Shown: positions 1 to 8,470 of the stretch, one piece after another | Layout of the letters: each line of letters starts with the position of its first letter | How positions within the stretch are numbered: position 1 is the stretch's first letter | From: Clostridia bacterium | GTDB taxonomy: Bacteria > Bacillota > Clostridia > Oscillospirales > Acutalibacteraceae | Direction: 5' to 3' | NCBI GenBank assembly: GCA_017403185.1 | Contig: JAFQON010000043.1 | Span: 43,961-107,960, forward strand | Length of the DNA: 64,000 nucleotides | Program-made: the position numbers and the translations under genes | Notes under the pieces: model-generated | Seen by the model: the letters and a program-made list of their open reading frames with translations, nothing else | Database searches by the model: none | What the model was told of the DNA's origin: nothing

Positions 1-1
1 T

Positions 2-670
2 CTTGTCTATTCTTCGGGCGAAAACAACGAGCTTGCTTATGCAACCTCTGAATATCCTGACAGAGATTTCAGATATCGGGGTGTTATAGTTTCAAACAGC
101 GACCTCGGTTTCAACGGAAACACTGTACCGAAAAACAATTCGGGCACAATTCACGGAGGAATTGAGTGCATAAACGATAAATATTATATTTTTTACCACA
201 GATGCACAAACAATACGGATTTTTCAAGACAGGCGTGCGCCGAGCCGATTGAAATTGCAAGCGACGGCACAATCCGTCAGGTTGAAATTACCACTCAGGG
301 ACTGAATGCTAAACCGCTGATGGGAAAAGGAACTTTTCCTGCATCAATCTGTTGCAATCTGATTACAAAAAAACATATCCGTTTGGGTTTGGGTAATCAG
401 CAGTCTCTTCCGCGAATAACCGAAAAAAATGGAATATCCTGCCTTGCCGATATAACATCTGGAACAAAAGCGGTATACAAATATTTCGATTTGAGCAATG
501 CTGAGTCAATCACCGTTGAATACAAAGGCGATGCCGAATTATCGATAAACGGAAACAAATTGAATGCTGATAATAGCACTTGCTTAAGCGGAAACTGCCG
601 TGATGTTATTACAATAGAGGTTACAAGCGGCAAAGCAGACATACTCTCGTTTACGATTAAGGAGAAATAA
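2..670 (+). CDS. Glycoside hydrolase family 43-like protein, C-terminal part (5' end outside window)
   Basis: The frame is open from the first complete codon of the window to the stop at 668-670, so the gene begins upstream. The visible part ends the five-bladed propeller of a GH43 enzyme: a segment like GTIHGGIECINDKYYIFYHR followed by SRQACAEPIEIASDGTIRQV is typical of the last blades of intracellular beta-xylosidase/alpha-arabinofuranosidase relatives. About 100 further residues form a beta-rich, carbohydrate-binding-module-like tail. There is no way to see a signal peptide. It is followed 2 nt later by the GH78 gene, so it is probably co-transcribed with it. Exact substrate (xylan or arabinan side chains) cannot be told. 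An ATG at 320 lies inside the domain and is not the true start. Confidence 0.8.
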   Translation, partial: LVYSSGENNELAYATSEYPDRDFRYRGVIVSNSDLGFNGNTVPKNNSGTIHGGIECINDKYYIFYHRCTNNTDFSRQACAEPIEIASDGTIRQVEITTQGLNAKPLMGKGTFPASICCNLITKKHIRLGLGNQQSLPRITEKNGISCLADITSGTKAVYKYFDLSNAESITVEYKGDAELSINGNKLNADNSTCLSGNCRDVITIEVTSGKADILSFTIKEK

Positions 671-672
671 AT

Positions 673-3195
673 ATGTTGGAAATCCGAGATATCACTGTTG
701 ATAATCAAAAGAACTCTATTGTTACGGATAATTCCGTGCCTGAAGTTGGTTTTGCACTTCACAGCGATATCCCGGATACTTTTTTGCAGTCTGCAAAGGT
801 GACTGTTTTTGATCGGGTTTTTGATTGCGGAACAAATCAGGTCTGCATTCCGCTTGACGGAATTGGTCTGAAACCTTTTACGGTTTGTCCGATAGAAATT
901 TATGCCACGGATAATCACGGCAACAGTGCGGTAAGCGGTTCGAGCTTTCAAACCGCACGGCTCGGAATGCCTTGGGATGCCCGATGGATTACCGATAAAT
1001 CATATAATTTCGGCAAGAAAACATCTCCCGTGCCGATGACATTCAGCAGAAAATTCAGTATTCACAAGCCTATAAAAAAAGCGTATATTACATCAACCGC
1101 AATGGGGATTTATGAGCTGATGCTCAACGATGAAAAGGTTGGTGAGGATTATTTTGCTCCGGGATTTACAAGCTACAGAAAAAATCTTCAATATCAATTC
1201 TATGATGTAACCCGACAACTCAGGCATGATAACACATTGGTTGCTGTTGTTGCGGGCGGATGGGCAGCAGGCAGATTTACTTATGAAAGCAAAAATAAAA
1301 TCACCGTTGACCGTCAGGCATTTCTGCTTGAACTTTTTCTGGAGTATTCCGATTCAAGCACAGAAAAAATCATAACAGACGAAAACTGGCTTGTTACTAT
1401 GCAAGGCAACTACCGCTTTGCCTGCCTTTATGACGGTGAAACTTATGACGCCACCGTTAATTTGAATAATGCCCAGTGGAAACCTGCCGATATTATAAAG
1501 CTGAAATTCAATCCCCGGATAACTGTCAGCAACGGTAATATGGTCAAGCGACACGAATTATTGAAGCCTGTCAGCAGTTTTCACAACGGTGACAGGGAAC
1601 TGATTTATGATTTCGGTCAGAATTTTGCCGGCGTTGTTTCTTTAAAAATACAAGGTAAACAAGGGCAAAAAATTACCGTTCGCCACGCAGAAGTGCTTGA
1701 CGGCGAAAGGCTTTATACAAAATCCCTGCGTACTGCCAAAGCTACAGCTGTTTATATTTGCAAGAACGGAATACAAACATATTCTCCGAAACTCACCTAT
1801 ATGGGCTTCCGCTATATCGGTATCACGGGAATATCACCTGAAGATGTGGAAGTATCTGCTTATGCTCTGTATTCGGATTTTTCGCAGACAGGCAGCTTTG
1901 AATGTTCGGATCTCCGTCTCAACAAGCTTCAGAATAACATTCTTTGGGCCGGCAAATCCAATTTTGTCGATATACCCACGGATTGCCCTCAACGGGACGA
2001 AAGACAAGGATGGACAGGCGACATCTCAATTTTTGCCTCTACCGCCTGTTATAACTTTGATTTAAGCCGCTTTATTGCAAAGTGGCTGAAAGATGTCCGT
2101 CTTGAGCAAGGTCGCGGCGGAGGCATTCCGATGGTTGTTCCCCGACACGGAAATACAGCTCCTGTTGTGGCTACAGCCTGTTGGGGTGACAGCTGCATAT
2201 TGGTTCCGTGGGCAGAATATCTGGCACGGGGCAGCACTCGCTTGCTCCGTCAGCAATATCCGTGTATGAAAAGATTTATGAAAGCCGTTAAATTCTGGTC
2301 ATCGCTTTACGGTCCGGGAGACCGAAGATATATTTTTAAATGGCTTTTTCAGTTCGGCGATTGGTGTGCTCCCGAAGGAAAAATAACAGATTGGCTGAAC
2401 AGGGGGAAATGGATGGGCACGGCATACTATGCCAACTCTGCTTATATTATGTCAGAAATTGCAACAATTCTCGGTGAAACCGAAGACAGCAAATACTATA
2501 AAAATTTGCAGAAAAACATTTGTCGGGCATTCCGCAATGTTCTGACCGACGGTCACGGAAAGCTCAGAAAAGAGTTTCAGACGGGATATGTGTTGCCTCT
2601 TTATTTTGAAATGGAAGCGGGAGAAAACCGACAGCGTATGGCTGACAACCTGAACAGACTGGTGAAAGATAACGGTTACCGTCTGTCAACAGGATTTCCT
2701 GGAACTCCCTATATTCTTTTTGCTCTTGCAGATAACGGGCATAAAGATACAGCTTTTCGTCTTCTGTTGCAGGAAGACTGTCCGTCGTGGCTCTACTGCG
2801 TGAAAATGAGCGGCACGACTTTCTGGGAACAATGGAATACCATAACTCCCGAAGGCGAAATACGTGAGCCTTCTATGAATCACTATGCATACGGTGCCGT
2901 GGGAGACTTTTTCTATCGCCGCATCCTCGGAATCGAGGCAACAAGCGGCGGATATCGTAATTTCTGTGTCAAACCCGTGTTGGGTGGCGGAATCGGTTGG
3001 GCAAAAGGCGGTGTTCAGACACCTTACGGTATGATTTACGTGAGCAGGTATACCGAAAACGACGAATTCATAATAACCACGGAGGTCCCTGTTTCAACCG
3101 AATGCGAGTTGATTATGCCGAGCGGCAAAAAAATCAGGCTGACAAGCGGAACTCATACACATTCTGAAAAGATTACCAAGGAGCAGTCTTTATGA
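673..3195 (+). CDS. Alpha-L-rhamnosidase, glycoside hydrolase family 78
   Basis: The 840-residue protein has the full GH78 architecture: N-terminal beta-sandwich domains (about 1-300), an (alpha/alpha)6 barrel (about 410-740) and a C-terminal beta domain. The acidic signature DCPQRDERQGWTGD starts at residue 437, with E443 the likely general acid, and FWEQW around 717-721 carries E719, the likely base. The family removes terminal alpha-L-rhamnose from pectin fragments (rhamnogalacturonan) or plant glycosides by inversion. No signal peptide is seen, so it acts in the cytoplasm on imported substrate. The ATG is preceded by AAGGAG at good spacing. The stop overlaps the next start by 4 nt, showing translational coupling with the GH3 gene. 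Confidence 0.93.
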   Translation: MLEIRDITVDNQKNSIVTDNSVPEVGFALHSDIPDTFLQSAKVTVFDRVFDCGTNQVCIPLDGIGLKPFTVCPIEIYATDNHGNSAVSGSSFQTARLGMPWDARWITDKSYNFGKKTSPVPMTFSRKFSIHKPIKKAYITSTAMGIYELMLNDEKVGEDYFAPGFTSYRKNLQYQFYDVTRQLRHDNTLVAVVAGGWAAGRFTYESKNKITVDRQAFLLELFLEYSDSSTEKIITDENWLVTMQGNYRFACLYDGETYDATVNLNNAQWKPADIIKLKFNPRITVSNGNMVKRHELLKPVSSFHNGDRELIYDFGQNFAGVVSLKIQGKQGQKITVRHAEVLDGERLYTKSLRTAKATAVYICKNGIQTYSPKLTYMGFRYIGITGISPEDVEVSAYALYSDFSQTGSFECSDLRLNKLQNNILWAGKSNFVDIPTDCPQRDERQGWTGDISIFASTACYNFDLSRFIAKWLKDVRLEQGRGGGIPMVVPRHGNTAPVVATACWGDSCILVPWAEYLARGSTRLLRQQYPCMKRFMKAVKFWSSLYGPGDRRYIFKWLFQFGDWCAPEGKITDWLNRGKWMGTAYYANSAYIMSEIATILGETEDSKYYKNLQKNICRAFRNVLTDGHGKLRKEFQTGYVLPLYFEMEAGENRQRMADNLNRLVKDNGYRLSTGFPGTPYILFALADNGHKDTAFRLLLQEDCPSWLYCVKMSGTTFWEQWNTITPEGEIREPSMNHYAYGAVGDFFYRRILGIEATSGGYRNFCVKPVLGGGIGWAKGGVQTPYGMIYVSRYTENDEFIITTEVPVSTECELIMPSGKKIRLTSGTHTHSEKITKEQSL

Positions 3196-5528
3196 AATTT
3201 CAATTGCTCGGTACCGATTCACCGAATGAATCTCAAAGAGAACGAAACAACCGTGCTTTGGCAAGAGAAGCTGCGGCAGAGGGTATTGTGTTGCTCGAAA
3301 ATAACGGAGTTCTTCCTTTGAATCCTCAAAAAATTGCACTTTATGGTCCGGGAAGCCGAATGACAGTTAAAGGCGGGTCGGGCAGCGGTGATGTTCAGGA
3401 GCGTTACAGCGTTACCGTTGAAGATGGTTTGAAAAATGCGGGATTCACATATCCCGATACTTTATGGATGGACCGCTTTCAGAAGAAATATGAGGATGAA
3501 ATTGCCACCTGGAAAGCGGAGCTTGAAAATCAGATTAAAAAATATAATCCCATTCAGACTATGCAGATGTTCATTTATATAGGAGAACATCAGAAGCCTT
3601 ATCCTTCCTGCACTCCGATTCTTGAGGATGAACTGACGAAAGAAACCGATACCGCAGTTTATGTTATTTCAAGACAGGCGGGAGAAGGTCATGACCGCAG
3701 AGTAGAAAAAGGTGACTTTCTTCTTTCCGATATTGAAGAAAACAGCCTTCGCACGCTGCGCAAACACTATAAAAACCTTATTGTTGTTCTTAATTGCGGC
3801 AGCGTTATGGATTTGTCTGTTTTTGATGAAATCAAACCCGATGCAGTGATCTTGTCAGGTCAAGGCGGTGCAGAAGGCGGCAATGCGCTTGCGGATGTGA
3901 TAACAGGCAAGATTACTCCGAGCGGAAGACTTACTGACACTTGGGCAAAAGAATACGAAGATTATCCGAGCGCCGAAACCTTCGGCCACCGAAACGGTGA
4001 TTTGGAAAATGAAGAATATTACGAAGATATTTATGTTGGCTACAGATGGTTTGACAAGCATAATATAAAACCCCGATATCCGTTTGGACACGGACTCAGT
4101 TATACGGAATTTTCATATAAAACCGAAAATATCAGCGAATGCGAAGCGGTTGTATCCGTCACGAATACGGGAGCATATAACGGCAAAGAAACTTTAATGG
4201 TTTTTATTTCAAAACCTGAAAGCGAAAACGGTTGTGAAAAGAAAAGTCTTGTTGCTTTCGCAAAAACAAAAACACTTTCACCCGCCGAAACTCAAAAAAT
4301 CACTGTCAAATTCAAATTGGCGGATATTGCTTCTTTTTGTGAAGATAAATCAGCATTTATTTTAGAATCGGGAGAATACACCGTCTTTCTGAACAATACC
4401 GAAATCGGAAAATTTGATTTAAAAGAAAAGGTTTTGGAAACAGTAAAACCTATCGGAAAAGATATTCCTGAACAAATTATCAAAACATTTTCTTCTCCGA
4501 TACAGTCTTTGCTTGACAGCCTCTCGGAACGGGATAAAATCCGCCTTGTAACCGGTGGCGGCTATGATATACGCTGCTATAACAATGTTATGGGGGCGGC
4601 AGGACGCACCTGCACAAAGCTGTTGAAAAAGGGTATTCCCAATATTGCAATGGCAGACGGGCCTGCAGGTCTGAATGTAAATCAATCGGCTTCTCTGACA
4701 GCTAATGCAATTCCTCGTTATCCCGACGGGTTGCCAAAAGATTGGAATTGGGGTTGGCTCAGAAAAATCAGCCCGATTCTGAAAAAAGCTCCGGGCAGAT
4801 ACAAAACCGTTTATCGCTATATGACCGCCTGGCCAAGCGAAACCGTGCAGGCTCAGACCTGGAATACACAGCTGATAGAAAAAATCGGTGCCGCAGTAGG
4901 CAGAGAAATGCTTGAAATCGGCGTTTCTGTCTGGCTTGCACCGGGACTGAATATTCACAGGAATCCTCTTTGCGGCAGAAATTTTGAGTATTATTCTGAG
5001 GACCCTGTTGTTTCGGGCAAGATAGCGGCAGCCATCACCCGAGGCGTTCAGAGTGCCGGCGGAGTGGGCGTTGCTCAAAAGCATTTCTGTTGCAATAATC
5101 AAGAAGACAATCGAATGAATGTCTCTGCCAATGTTTCTCAAAGAGCATTGAGGGAAATTTATCTTCGTGCATTTCGTATTGCTGTTACAGAGGGGAAACC
5201 TTGGACTGTTATGTCATCTTATAACCGTGTCAACGGAAAATATGTTTGCAACAGTTATGATTTCTGCACTCGTGTTCTCAGGAATGAATGGGGCTTTGAC
5301 GGTCTGGTAATGAGCGATTGGAATGCAACTGAGCAATGCTCATATCCTCAGGCAATAAATGCGGGTAATGACCTGATTATGCCCGGCACAAAAGCCGTTG
5401 CAAAAAAACTTGAAGAAGAATTGAAAAACGGCAGACTCAACAAAGCTGCATTGAATTTGTCTGCGGGACGGGTTCTTGAACTGGTTTTCAAGAGTGAAGC
5501 CTGCAAGGATTTTCGATTGAAAGGATAA
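3192..5528 (+). CDS. Beta-glucosidase-type glycoside hydrolase family 3 with permuted domain order
   Basis: The 778-residue protein contains both GH3 domains but in reversed order. Residues about 20-280 are the alpha/beta sandwich normally found second (AAAEGIVLLENNGVLPLNP near the start, then ILSGQGGAEGGNALADVI), residues about 300-410 are a fibronectin III-like domain, and residues about 430-770 are the TIM barrel normally found first (APGLNIHRNPLCGRNFEYYS, and the nucleophile motif VMSDWN with D709). This reversed order is known from rumen Butyrivibrio and Ruminococcus enzymes. Likely role: release of non-reducing beta-linked glucose or xylose in the cytoplasm; there is no signal peptide. 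Its ATG overlaps the rhamnosidase stop (ATGA), and the GH1 gene follows after 5 nt. Confidence 0.9.
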   Translation: MKFQLLGTDSPNESQRERNNRALAREAAAEGIVLLENNGVLPLNPQKIALYGPGSRMTVKGGSGSGDVQERYSVTVEDGLKNAGFTYPDTLWMDRFQKKYEDEIATWKAELENQIKKYNPIQTMQMFIYIGEHQKPYPSCTPILEDELTKETDTAVYVISRQAGEGHDRRVEKGDFLLSDIEENSLRTLRKHYKNLIVVLNCGSVMDLSVFDEIKPDAVILSGQGGAEGGNALADVITGKITPSGRLTDTWAKEYEDYPSAETFGHRNGDLENEEYYEDIYVGYRWFDKHNIKPRYPFGHGLSYTEFSYKTENISECEAVVSVTNTGAYNGKETLMVFISKPESENGCEKKSLVAFAKTKTLSPAETQKITVKFKLADIASFCEDKSAFILESGEYTVFLNNTEIGKFDLKEKVLETVKPIGKDIPEQIIKTFSSPIQSLLDSLSERDKIRLVTGGGYDIRCYNNVMGAAGRTCTKLLKKGIPNIAMADGPAGLNVNQSASLTANAIPRYPDGLPKDWNWGWLRKISPILKKAPGRYKTVYRYMTAWPSETVQAQTWNTQLIEKIGAAVGREMLEIGVSVWLAPGLNIHRNPLCGRNFEYYSEDPVVSGKIAAAITRGVQSAGGVGVAQKHFCCNNQEDNRMNVSANVSQRALREIYLRAFRIAVTEGKPWTVMSSYNRVNGKYVCNSYDFCTRVLRNEWGFDGLVMSDWNATEQCSYPQAINAGNDLIMPGTKAVAKKLEEELKNGRLNKAALNLSAGRVLELVFKSEACKDFRLKG

Positions 5529-5533
5529 GAATT

Positions 5534-6853
5534 ATGAGCGATACAGTATTTCCCCGAAATTTTCTTTGGGGAGCAGCATCCGCATCCGCACAAATTGAGG
5601 GCGGATGGAATGCAGATGGCAGAACTCCGAGCATCTGGGATGTTGCAAATCCGACACAGATAAAAAACAGTGAAAACTGTCACGATGCCTGCGACCACTA
5701 TCACAGATTTCGTGAAGATATTGCTCTGATGAAGAAAATCGGACTTAAAAGCTACCGCTTTTCCATCAGTTGGTCAAGAGTAATTCCCGAAGAAGGTAAA
5801 ATAAATGAAGCAGGCATAAAATTTTATTCCGACCTCGTTGATGAACTTGTTTCTGCAGGAATAGAGCCTATGGTTACGGTTTACCATTGGGATATGCCAA
5901 TATGGGTATTTGAAAAAGGCGGATGGATGAGTGAAAAAATTATTCCTCTGTTCCGAGATTACACCAAGATTCTTGTTGATGCCCTTTCCGACAGAGTCAG
6001 CTGGTGGATGACTATGAATGAACCGGGCTGCTTTATTATGAACGGATATATGCAGGGTGTTCATGCACCGTTCAAGCGTAATTATTTCGCACTTTCACGG
6101 CTTTCAAAAAACTGTATGCTTGCTCACGCAGAAGCGGTAAAAACAATCCGCAGATATTCAAAGAAAAAGCCTAAAGTTGGCGTTGCATTTTCTTCGGGGG
6201 CATTTGTTCCGCCGAATGATTCTCCCGATGCAATTGAAAAAGCAAGGCGAATGACAACCGAAACCTCTAACGGTTTGATGAGTAACCGTTGGTGGATGGA
6301 TCCTATGATACTCGGGAAGCCTGTCCGGGCTTACGGAATTTATCATTCCGATGCAAAGAATATGGAGGCAATATGTCAGCCTCTTGATTTTATGGGGCTC
6401 AATATATACACATCGTTTAACTATGCCGGATGGGGAAACGGTAAAGAAATACCGCCCGAAGGTACACAGAAAAATTCTCTTGGCTGGGTAATAGATGAAC
6501 GCTGTATGTATTGGAATGTCAAGTTCATGTATGAACGCTACGGTTTGCCAATAATGATTACCGAAAACGGTCTTGCCGCAAATGATATAATTGATAAAGA
6601 CGGCAAGGTTCATGATCCGCAGCGAACAGATTTTATCCGACGTTATCTCGGTCAGCTGAGTCAGGCAATTTCTGAGGGCATTCCCGTGCTGGGCTATCAG
6701 CATTGGTCCGTTATGGATAATTTTGAATGGGCCGAGGGATATGAGCCTCGCTTCGGTCTTGTGTATGTGGACTATAAAACTCAAAAAAGAATAATCAAAG
6801 ACTCTGCTTGGGAGTATAAAAAAATCATTGAAACAAACGGAGCCGAGCTTTGA
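5534..6853 (+). CDS. Beta-glucosidase, glycoside hydrolase family 1
   Basis: The 439-residue protein is full length for GH1 and starts with the family pattern FPRNFLWGAASASAQIEGG. The retaining catalytic pair is visible: acid/base E163 in TMNEPG and nucleophile E344 in ITENG. WSVMDNFEWAEGYEPRFGLV near the C-terminus is the aglycone-side tryptophan/glutamate motif of the glycone pocket. It hydrolyses beta-glucosides without phosphorylation as far as the sequence shows, since it lacks an obvious phosphate-binding replacement of the WAEGY region. It is the last gene of the glycoside hydrolase run. The combination with alpha-rhamnosidase suggests sequential trimming of rhamnose-glucose disaccharides or oligosaccharides. 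Confidence 0.93.
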   Translation: MSDTVFPRNFLWGAASASAQIEGGWNADGRTPSIWDVANPTQIKNSENCHDACDHYHRFREDIALMKKIGLKSYRFSISWSRVIPEEGKINEAGIKFYSDLVDELVSAGIEPMVTVYHWDMPIWVFEKGGWMSEKIIPLFRDYTKILVDALSDRVSWWMTMNEPGCFIMNGYMQGVHAPFKRNYFALSRLSKNCMLAHAEAVKTIRRYSKKKPKVGVAFSSGAFVPPNDSPDAIEKARRMTTETSNGLMSNRWWMDPMILGKPVRAYGIYHSDAKNMEAICQPLDFMGLNIYTSFNYAGWGNGKEIPPEGTQKNSLGWVIDERCMYWNVKFMYERYGLPIMITENGLAANDIIDKDGKVHDPQRTDFIRRYLGQLSQAISEGIPVLGYQHWSVMDNFEWAEGYEPRFGLVYVDYKTQKRIIKDSAWEYKKIIETNGAEL

Positions 6854-7199
6854 CAAAGCTGATGTTGTTGTACAGATTGTTTTTATAAAGTATTGGTCTT
6901 AGCGAGCAATGGATTTGTGCATACAAATCCGCAATTAAGGGGTCGCCCCTTGCACCCCACAGATAAATCAATTCAAGCCGCACGAATTATCATATCCGTG
7001 CGGCTTACTTGTTGAAACCTTGAGTTTATTTAGTGATTTGTTTTTAGCTGATTCTTATCGGTCTGAGCCGTACAAAATTAGCTTTTGTCTAATGGATTTT
7101 GTTTGTTCGAAGCAATATGTGTTCAGGAAAGCTTAAACGGTAAAATGTAATTCTTAATGGTTTGTAGTATGCTTTTATCAGTTGGTTTATATTATACCC
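6854..7199. other. Non-coding, AT-rich junction with three consecutive hairpins
   Basis: No convincing gene is present. Three inverted repeats follow one another after the GH1 gene: GGATTTGT/ACAAATCC (6911-6918 with 6923-6930), AAGGGG/CCCCTT (6937-6942 with 6946-6951) and AAGCCGCACG/CGTGCGGCTT (6975-6984 with 6997-7006). None is followed by a clean T-run, so a simple intrinsic terminator is not certain, but together they could end transcription of the hydrolase operon. The rest (7010-7199) is AT-rich with no recognisable signal and borders the TnpV gene, so it may be the edge of a decayed mobile element. Confidence 0.45.
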
Positions 7200-7574
7200 T
7201 CAACAATAAATCAACTCGTGACTAACAATTTCTCTTGCCCGTGCTTCAATATTATTCATACGGGCAAGCCACTCCATTTGTGCATCTGATTTGAGTTGTT
7301 CCGTTATGCCCTCATTAACCTTCATCTGTTCTGCCAGCCGAGAGAACATAGCGGATGCTTGTTCATCAATCTCTGCAAGGTGAGTCCACAATGTGCCATT
7401 CATAAGCATAATGTTAAACTGCACTCGTTTGTTTTGCATAAGATAATACTTTCGTTTCATTCCCCATACGCCGAGTGGTTTATTGGTTTCGGTGGGTAAT
7501 GTGATGTTGGGAATTCTGTAATCGCCAACTGTTCTATATGTGCCGCCGCTTTGTTCAAATGATGATTTATTCAT
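7200..7574 (-). CDS. tnpV: TnpV family transposon protein
   Basis: The 124-residue protein matches the TnpV family carried by Firmicutes serine-recombinase transposons (Tn4451 type). Family marks are the N-terminal GDYRIPNITLP, a central LGVWGMKRKYYL, then LWTHLAEIDEQA and the C-terminal MNNIEARAREIVSHELIY. Function in the family is unknown; it is an accessory gene of mobile elements. The start is supported by AAGGAAG upstream on the minus strand. It follows the DUF6809 gene by 15 nt. No recombinase is visible in the window, so this is probably a remnant or a stranded accessory module. Confidence 0.82.
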   Translation of the reverse strand: MNKSSFEQSGGTYRTVGDYRIPNITLPTETNKPLGVWGMKRKYYLMQNKRVQFNIMLMNGTLWTHLAEIDEQASAMFSRLAEQMKVNEGITEQLKSDAQMEWLARMNNIEARAREIVSHELIYC

Positions 7575-7589
7575 AACTGTAACTTCCTT

Positions 7590-7859
7590 TCAATCTGTAA
7601 CAAATGTGTCGTATGTGAATTTAGCACCAAGTCTGAAACCTGCTATAAAGCTATCTGCATTGCTTACACAAAGGAACTCGCTTGACTGACTTGCATACTT
7701 AATAAACATTTCTTTTTCTTCATCGGTCAGTTTTGCTGTAAACTGTTCTTCAGTTTGTGACAGCTCATCCAACTTCTTCTTGATTTCCGCTTTTAGTTCT
7801 GTTATACTTTCTTGGGGTTCAATATTTCCGTAATAAAACTCTTCAATAAAATGTGACAT
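7590..7859 (-). CDS. DUF6809-like small protein
   Basis: An 89-residue, charged, mostly helical protein beginning with the pattern FIEEFYYGNIEPQE and ending with DSFIAGFRLGAKFTYDTF. These match a family of short uncharacterised proteins (DUF6809 type) common next to TnpV on Clostridia mobile elements. A good AAGGAGA ribosome site precedes the ATG. The middle (about 20-55) is predicted helical coiled-coil-like from its K/E/L pattern. Function unknown. It is the first gene of a two-gene minus-strand unit with TnpV. Confidence 0.68.
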   Translation of the reverse strand: MSHFIEEFYYGNIEPQESITELKAEIKKKLDELSQTEEQFTAKLTDEEKEMFIKYASQSSEFLCVSNADSFIAGFRLGAKFTYDTFVTD

Positions 7860-7948
7860 AACAATCTCCTTGTAATTAAGTTGTTATTTTCAGCAAAAGT
7901 ACAAGTGTAGAATATGTATGTTACGGCCGACAAGTATTTATTTTATTG

Positions 7949-7976
7949 AATCCGTTATTAACAATCGTACCAGACA
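7949..7976. repeat. Direct repeat, left copy, bracketing the S23/metallophosphatase cassette
   Basis: This 28-bp segment begins AATCCGTTATTAACAA and recurs at 9595-9622 in the same orientation with two mismatches. The two copies enclose exactly the S23-like gene and the metallophosphatase gene; the right copy overlaps the final base of the latter's stop codon. It could be a target duplication, a recombination scar or a shared regulatory tail. A small GCCTC/GAGGC hairpin (7979-7992) follows the left copy. Confidence 0.7.
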
Positions 7977-7995
7977 GCGCCTCTTACGAGGCTAA

Positions 7996-8084
7996 AAGAA
8001 GAAAGAATAGAGAATAAATGATAAATAATAAAATCGTGCTTCGGTGCTGTTTGTATTATTCTTTATTCAATATTCTTTCTTCTT
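7996..8084. repeat. Long interrupted inverted repeat upstream of the S23-like gene
   Basis: A perfect 14-bp arm AAGAAGAAAGAATA (7996-8009) is mirrored at 8071-8084, and the pairing continues with gaps (GAATAAA 8012-8018 with TTTATTC 8062-8068; ATAATA 8025-8030 with TATTAT 8054-8059). The loop holds the sequence around 8032-8052. Transcribed, this would form a long AU-rich hairpin just before the ribosome site of the S23-like gene. S23-family genes inside 23S rRNA intervening sequences are also carried in long hairpins, which makes the arrangement suggestive. Confidence 0.6.
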
Positions 8085-8104
8085 TATTCTTTTGAGGTAA
8101 AAAA

Positions 8105-8464
8105 ATGAAAGAAAATATATTGTTAGACAAATCCTTGAAATTTGCCGCAAGAATAGTAAAACTCCATAAATATCTTGTTAGGGAGAAAAAAGAAACAATC
8201 ATCTCAAAACAGATAGTTCGTTCGGGAACAAGCATCGGCGCAAATGCAAATGAAGCTGTTTACGGTGTTTCAAAAGCTGATTTTGTTGCTAAACTTCAGA
8301 TTTCACTTAAAGAAACCGCAGAAACAGAATATTGGTTAAGACTTTTGGCGTTGTCGGAATATATTACGGAACAAGAGGGCGAATCGTTGCTTAATGATTG
8401 TTTGGAAATCAAAAGAATTCTTGTTTCAACTCTAAACACAGCCAAAAACAGTTCAAAAGGATGA
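8105..8464 (+). CDS. Four-helix-bundle protein of the S23 (23S rRNA intervening sequence) family
   Basis: The 119-residue protein is all-helical with the family hallmarks SKQIVRSGTSIGANANEA in the second helix region and LKETAETEYWLRLL in the third. Members of this family occur in intervening sequences of 23S rRNA genes and as free-standing genes; the related Avd protein assists diversity-generating retroelements. The molecular function of free-standing members is not established. No rRNA, reverse transcriptase or variable repeat is near it. Its stop is 6 nt before the metallophosphatase start, so the two are probably co-translated. Both lie inside a direct-repeat-bracketed unit. Confidence 0.85.
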   Translation: MKENILLDKSLKFAARIVKLHKYLVREKKETIISKQIVRSGTSIGANANEAVYGVSKADFVAKLQISLKETAETEYWLRLLALSEYITEQEGESLLNDCLEIKRILVSTLNTAKNSSKG

Positions 8465-8470
8465 TCTGTA

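Noticed and set aside
397-951. Open frame of 184 codons opposite the GH43 and GH78 genes
   Set aside because: It lies antisense to two well-supported genes, has no family sequence, and its start is not preceded by a good ribosome site.
4419-5141. 240-codon frame opposite the GH3 gene
   Set aside because: Fully within GH3 coding sequence; amino-acid composition is that of an antisense frame (Cys/Arg/Ile rich) with no motif.
6158-6856. 232-codon frame opposite the GH1 gene
   Set aside because: Antisense shadow of a complete GH1 gene.
8105-8464. Diversity-generating retroelement accessory gene (Avd)
   Set aside because: The S23-like protein is related to Avd, but no reverse transcriptase, template repeat or variable repeat is found nearby.
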